Part shown: piece after piece, positions 61,986 to 64,000 of the stretch | Layout of the letters: the number at the start of each line of letters is the position of its first letter | Position numbering within the stretch: position 1 is the stretch's first letter | NCBI GenBank assembly: GCA_903813345.2 | Contig: CAIIXF020000008.1 | Location: 30,072,005 to 30,136,004, forward strand | From: Owenia fusiformis | Taxonomy: Eukaryota; Annelida; Polychaeta; Sabellida; Oweniidae | Reading direction: 5' to 3' | DNA length: 64,000 nt | Program-made: the position numbers and the translations under genes | Notes under the pieces: model-generated | Told to the model about the DNA's origin: nothing | The model's database searches: none | The model's input: the letters and a program-made list of their open reading frames with translations, nothing else

Positions 61986-62132
61986 CAGGCCCGTAGCCAG
62001 AGGGAGGGCTCGGGGGGCTCCTCCCCCTGATATCTCCTAAAAAATGTGAACCTACCTTTTTTGTTTTTTGAAGGAAGGTTCGAGCCCCCCCCCCCACACT
62101 CCCCCCCCCTTACAAAAAGCTGGCAACGGGAT
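61986..62132. mobile_element. MITE of the same family with 5-bp target duplication
   Basis: Starts CAGGCCCGTAGCCAG and ends GGCAACGGGATG; flanked by CATTG on both sides (61981-61985, 62133-62137). Interior reduced, with long C runs. A second copy with a 5-bp duplication supports the family's target-site length. Confidence 0.8.
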
Positions 62133-62439
62133 GCATTGTGATTCGATTTTTTTCGCCACCAGATGTCACGACGACATCTAGCGCTGCCCACAGCCCCACA
62201 TCATCTGATAGTCATTATGTAGAATCCCAAATCGATATGTAGCCATGGTATACGTTCTAACTACTAAACAATACAATATTTTTTATTCATTAATTAATAT
62301 ATTCATCATCCATTTTGATTGACGTACATTTGACACTTGCATTGTGGAATTCTGCAGGTGTTTTGGAGTCTGTTATAGATTTTTCAGCGTATTGGATCAT
62401 GCTACCCCCCCCCCAACTGTAAACTATTATTGCATCCAA

Positions 62440-63070
62440 ATCTGTACATAAATAGCTGTACCACAAGCTATACCCTACAGCTGAACCCCAAACTGTACAC
62501 TTCAACTAAACCCCAAACTGTTCATTTATAACTGTATCTCAAACTGCACATTATATGGTTGTATCCGAAACTGTACACTGTAGCTAAACCCCAAACTGAA
62601 CACTTTAACTGTATCTCAAACTGCACATTAAATGGTTGTACCCGAAACTGTACACTTTAGCTAAACCCCAAACTGAATACTTATACCTGTATCTCAAACT
62701 GCACATTATATTGTTTTACCCGAAACTGTACACTTTAGCTAAACTCCAAACTGAACAATTCAAATGTATCTCAAACTGCACTTAATACAGTTGTATCCCA
62801 AACTGTACATCATTACATAGTTTTACCCCAAACTGTACGCTTTTAAGCTAAACCCCAAACTGAACACTTTTACCTGTATCTCAAATTTCAAATTATATGG
62901 TTGTACCCGAAACTGTACACTTTAGCTAAACCCCAAACTGAACACTTATAGCTGTATTTCAAACTGTACATTATATGGTTGTACGTGTACCACAAACTGT
63001 ACACTGAAGCTAAACCCCAAACTACACTTTAGCGAAACCCTAAAATGTACACTTTAGCGAAGTAGCCGTA
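62440..63070. repeat. satellite-like array: about 26-bp monomers in a 78-bp higher-order unit
   Basis: AAACTGTACACTTTAGCTAA, CCCCAAACTGAACACTT and TATCTCAAACTGCACATTA alternate; the CGAAACTGTACAC word recurs about every 77-78 bp (62566, 62643, 62721, then 62908). Right end decays. Confidence 0.9.
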
Positions 63071-63769
63071 CGCTTTAGCCTTAGTTTTATCTTTCCTTCA
63101 ACCTAACAAAATAAGTTTAGACTTATCAATACGGTTAACTGTCAGAATCATACCCAGTTCACTGCAAACTTGCGGTTTCGGCGTACGTTGTCAGGGTATA
63201 ATTTTAACAGTCAACCTCTGTAGAGGTCTATAATTGGATATCGCACTGTACACAGAACAACATATTTTATAACAATTTGTTACTTTAAAGGTTACCACAC
63301 CAGCACCCATCAAAATGTATTGTTTATCTGTATGACTAATTACTTGAATTTCACAAAACAACTCTTGTAAGGACATTTAAAAAAGAAATTATTTTTGAAA
63401 AGTCCACGTGTTTCCCTTGATAGAAAATCTTGATCGAAACGTTTCTGACGTGTGCGCAACATCCATTACGGCCCCCTCCCCGCACCGGATAATGAAGTTA
63501 TGAAGCATGTTTTGCAAAGTCAAGTTTTGAATTAAAACGGGATCATTTAAGACAATTAATCTTATGATATTTTAAAAATGTCATCTCAAATTAAAGTGCA
63601 ATGTCTAAGCATTAGAGGGATGATACATTGTGAACAAATAAACGATGCCACGTGGCACCGTGATTTACACCTCTATAGCTCGAATGGATTGTATAAATAT
63701 TAAAGAATTGAAGAGAAAAGTATTCAATGAAGCATACAGCGAGGAAGTTTCTCGAGAAAAAAAATTGAG

Positions 63770-63910
63770 GCCCCGAAAAATTCTCCCCACTTGAACTGGG
63801 CAATTTTGGTAACAAACTGACCTTACTGGGCATTATTTTTTTTATTTTTAGGGCTATTTTTAAGAAATTGGGCCCTTTTCACATTTCGGGCCAACATTTT
63901 TGGGCACCCC
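63770..63910 (+). repeat. dispersed repeat family B, copy 2
   Basis: Shares with copy 1 TTGGTAACAAACTGACCTTA, CTGGGCATTA and GGCTATTTTTAAGAAATTGG; the flanks differ. Same orientation. Confidence 0.8.
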
Positions 63911-64000
63911 TATTCTTACGTTTCAATGAGGCTATGCACTACATATTTTTTGCCCAATAAAACGAAACACTATAGATATTACACAGGGAGATTGTGTGAC

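Overview
The window is eukaryotic, AT-rich (about one third G+C) and mostly non-coding. Its one securely identified gene is a forkhead transcription factor of the FoxA (HNF3) class on the minus strand (54036-55409). Its forkhead domain, Met-rich N-terminus and the two C-terminal FoxA motifs are all readable, and the whole CDS lies in one exon. The wording of the forkhead domain and the absence of any intron inside the CDS point to an invertebrate deuterostome, most likely an ambulacrarian (hemichordate or echinoderm). I cannot settle the species. In many deuterostomes FoxA sits at one end of the pharyngeal gene cluster (nkx2.1, nkx2.2, pax1/9, slc25a21, mipol1, foxA), but I recognised none of those neighbours here.

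Left part (1-26 kb): non-coding DNA with repeats plus two unidentified multi-exon gene ends read by eye from splice signals, phase agreement and raised G+C. One is on the plus strand (candidate exons 14708-14807, 15063-15180, 19638-19744 and 24100-24232, the last with a stop). The other is on the minus strand (exons 25818-26023 and 24480-24684, the last with a stop). They converge tail to tail near 24.2-24.5 kb. The minus pair is the stronger call.

Middle part (26-54 kb): no gene I can support. It holds three tandem arrays, several DNA-transposon-like elements, copies of a dispersed repeat family, and a 125-bp patch with four Fox motifs and one Otx-type motif (46801-46925) that could be a distal FoxA element.

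Right part (54-64 kb): FoxA, its putative promoter (about 55.73-55.87 kb, with two copies of a GC-box segment), a proximal patch with three TCF/LEF, two Otx-type and one T-box motif (56010-56260), a farther patch rich in Otx-type motifs (60.7-61.1 kb), and a 26/78-bp satellite at 62.4-63.1 kb.

Mobile DNA is the other theme: a MITE family with CAGGCCCGTAGCC-type ends and 5-bp target duplications, a 305-bp MITE with perfect 20-bp ends and a 9-bp duplication, a 3.3-kb element whose inverted ends enclose about four tandem 0.54-kb units, and a 2.3-kb inverted-repeat-bounded block containing a 1-kb element with nuclear-receptor-like half sites. No viral genes, CRISPR arrays, rRNA or complete tRNA genes were seen.
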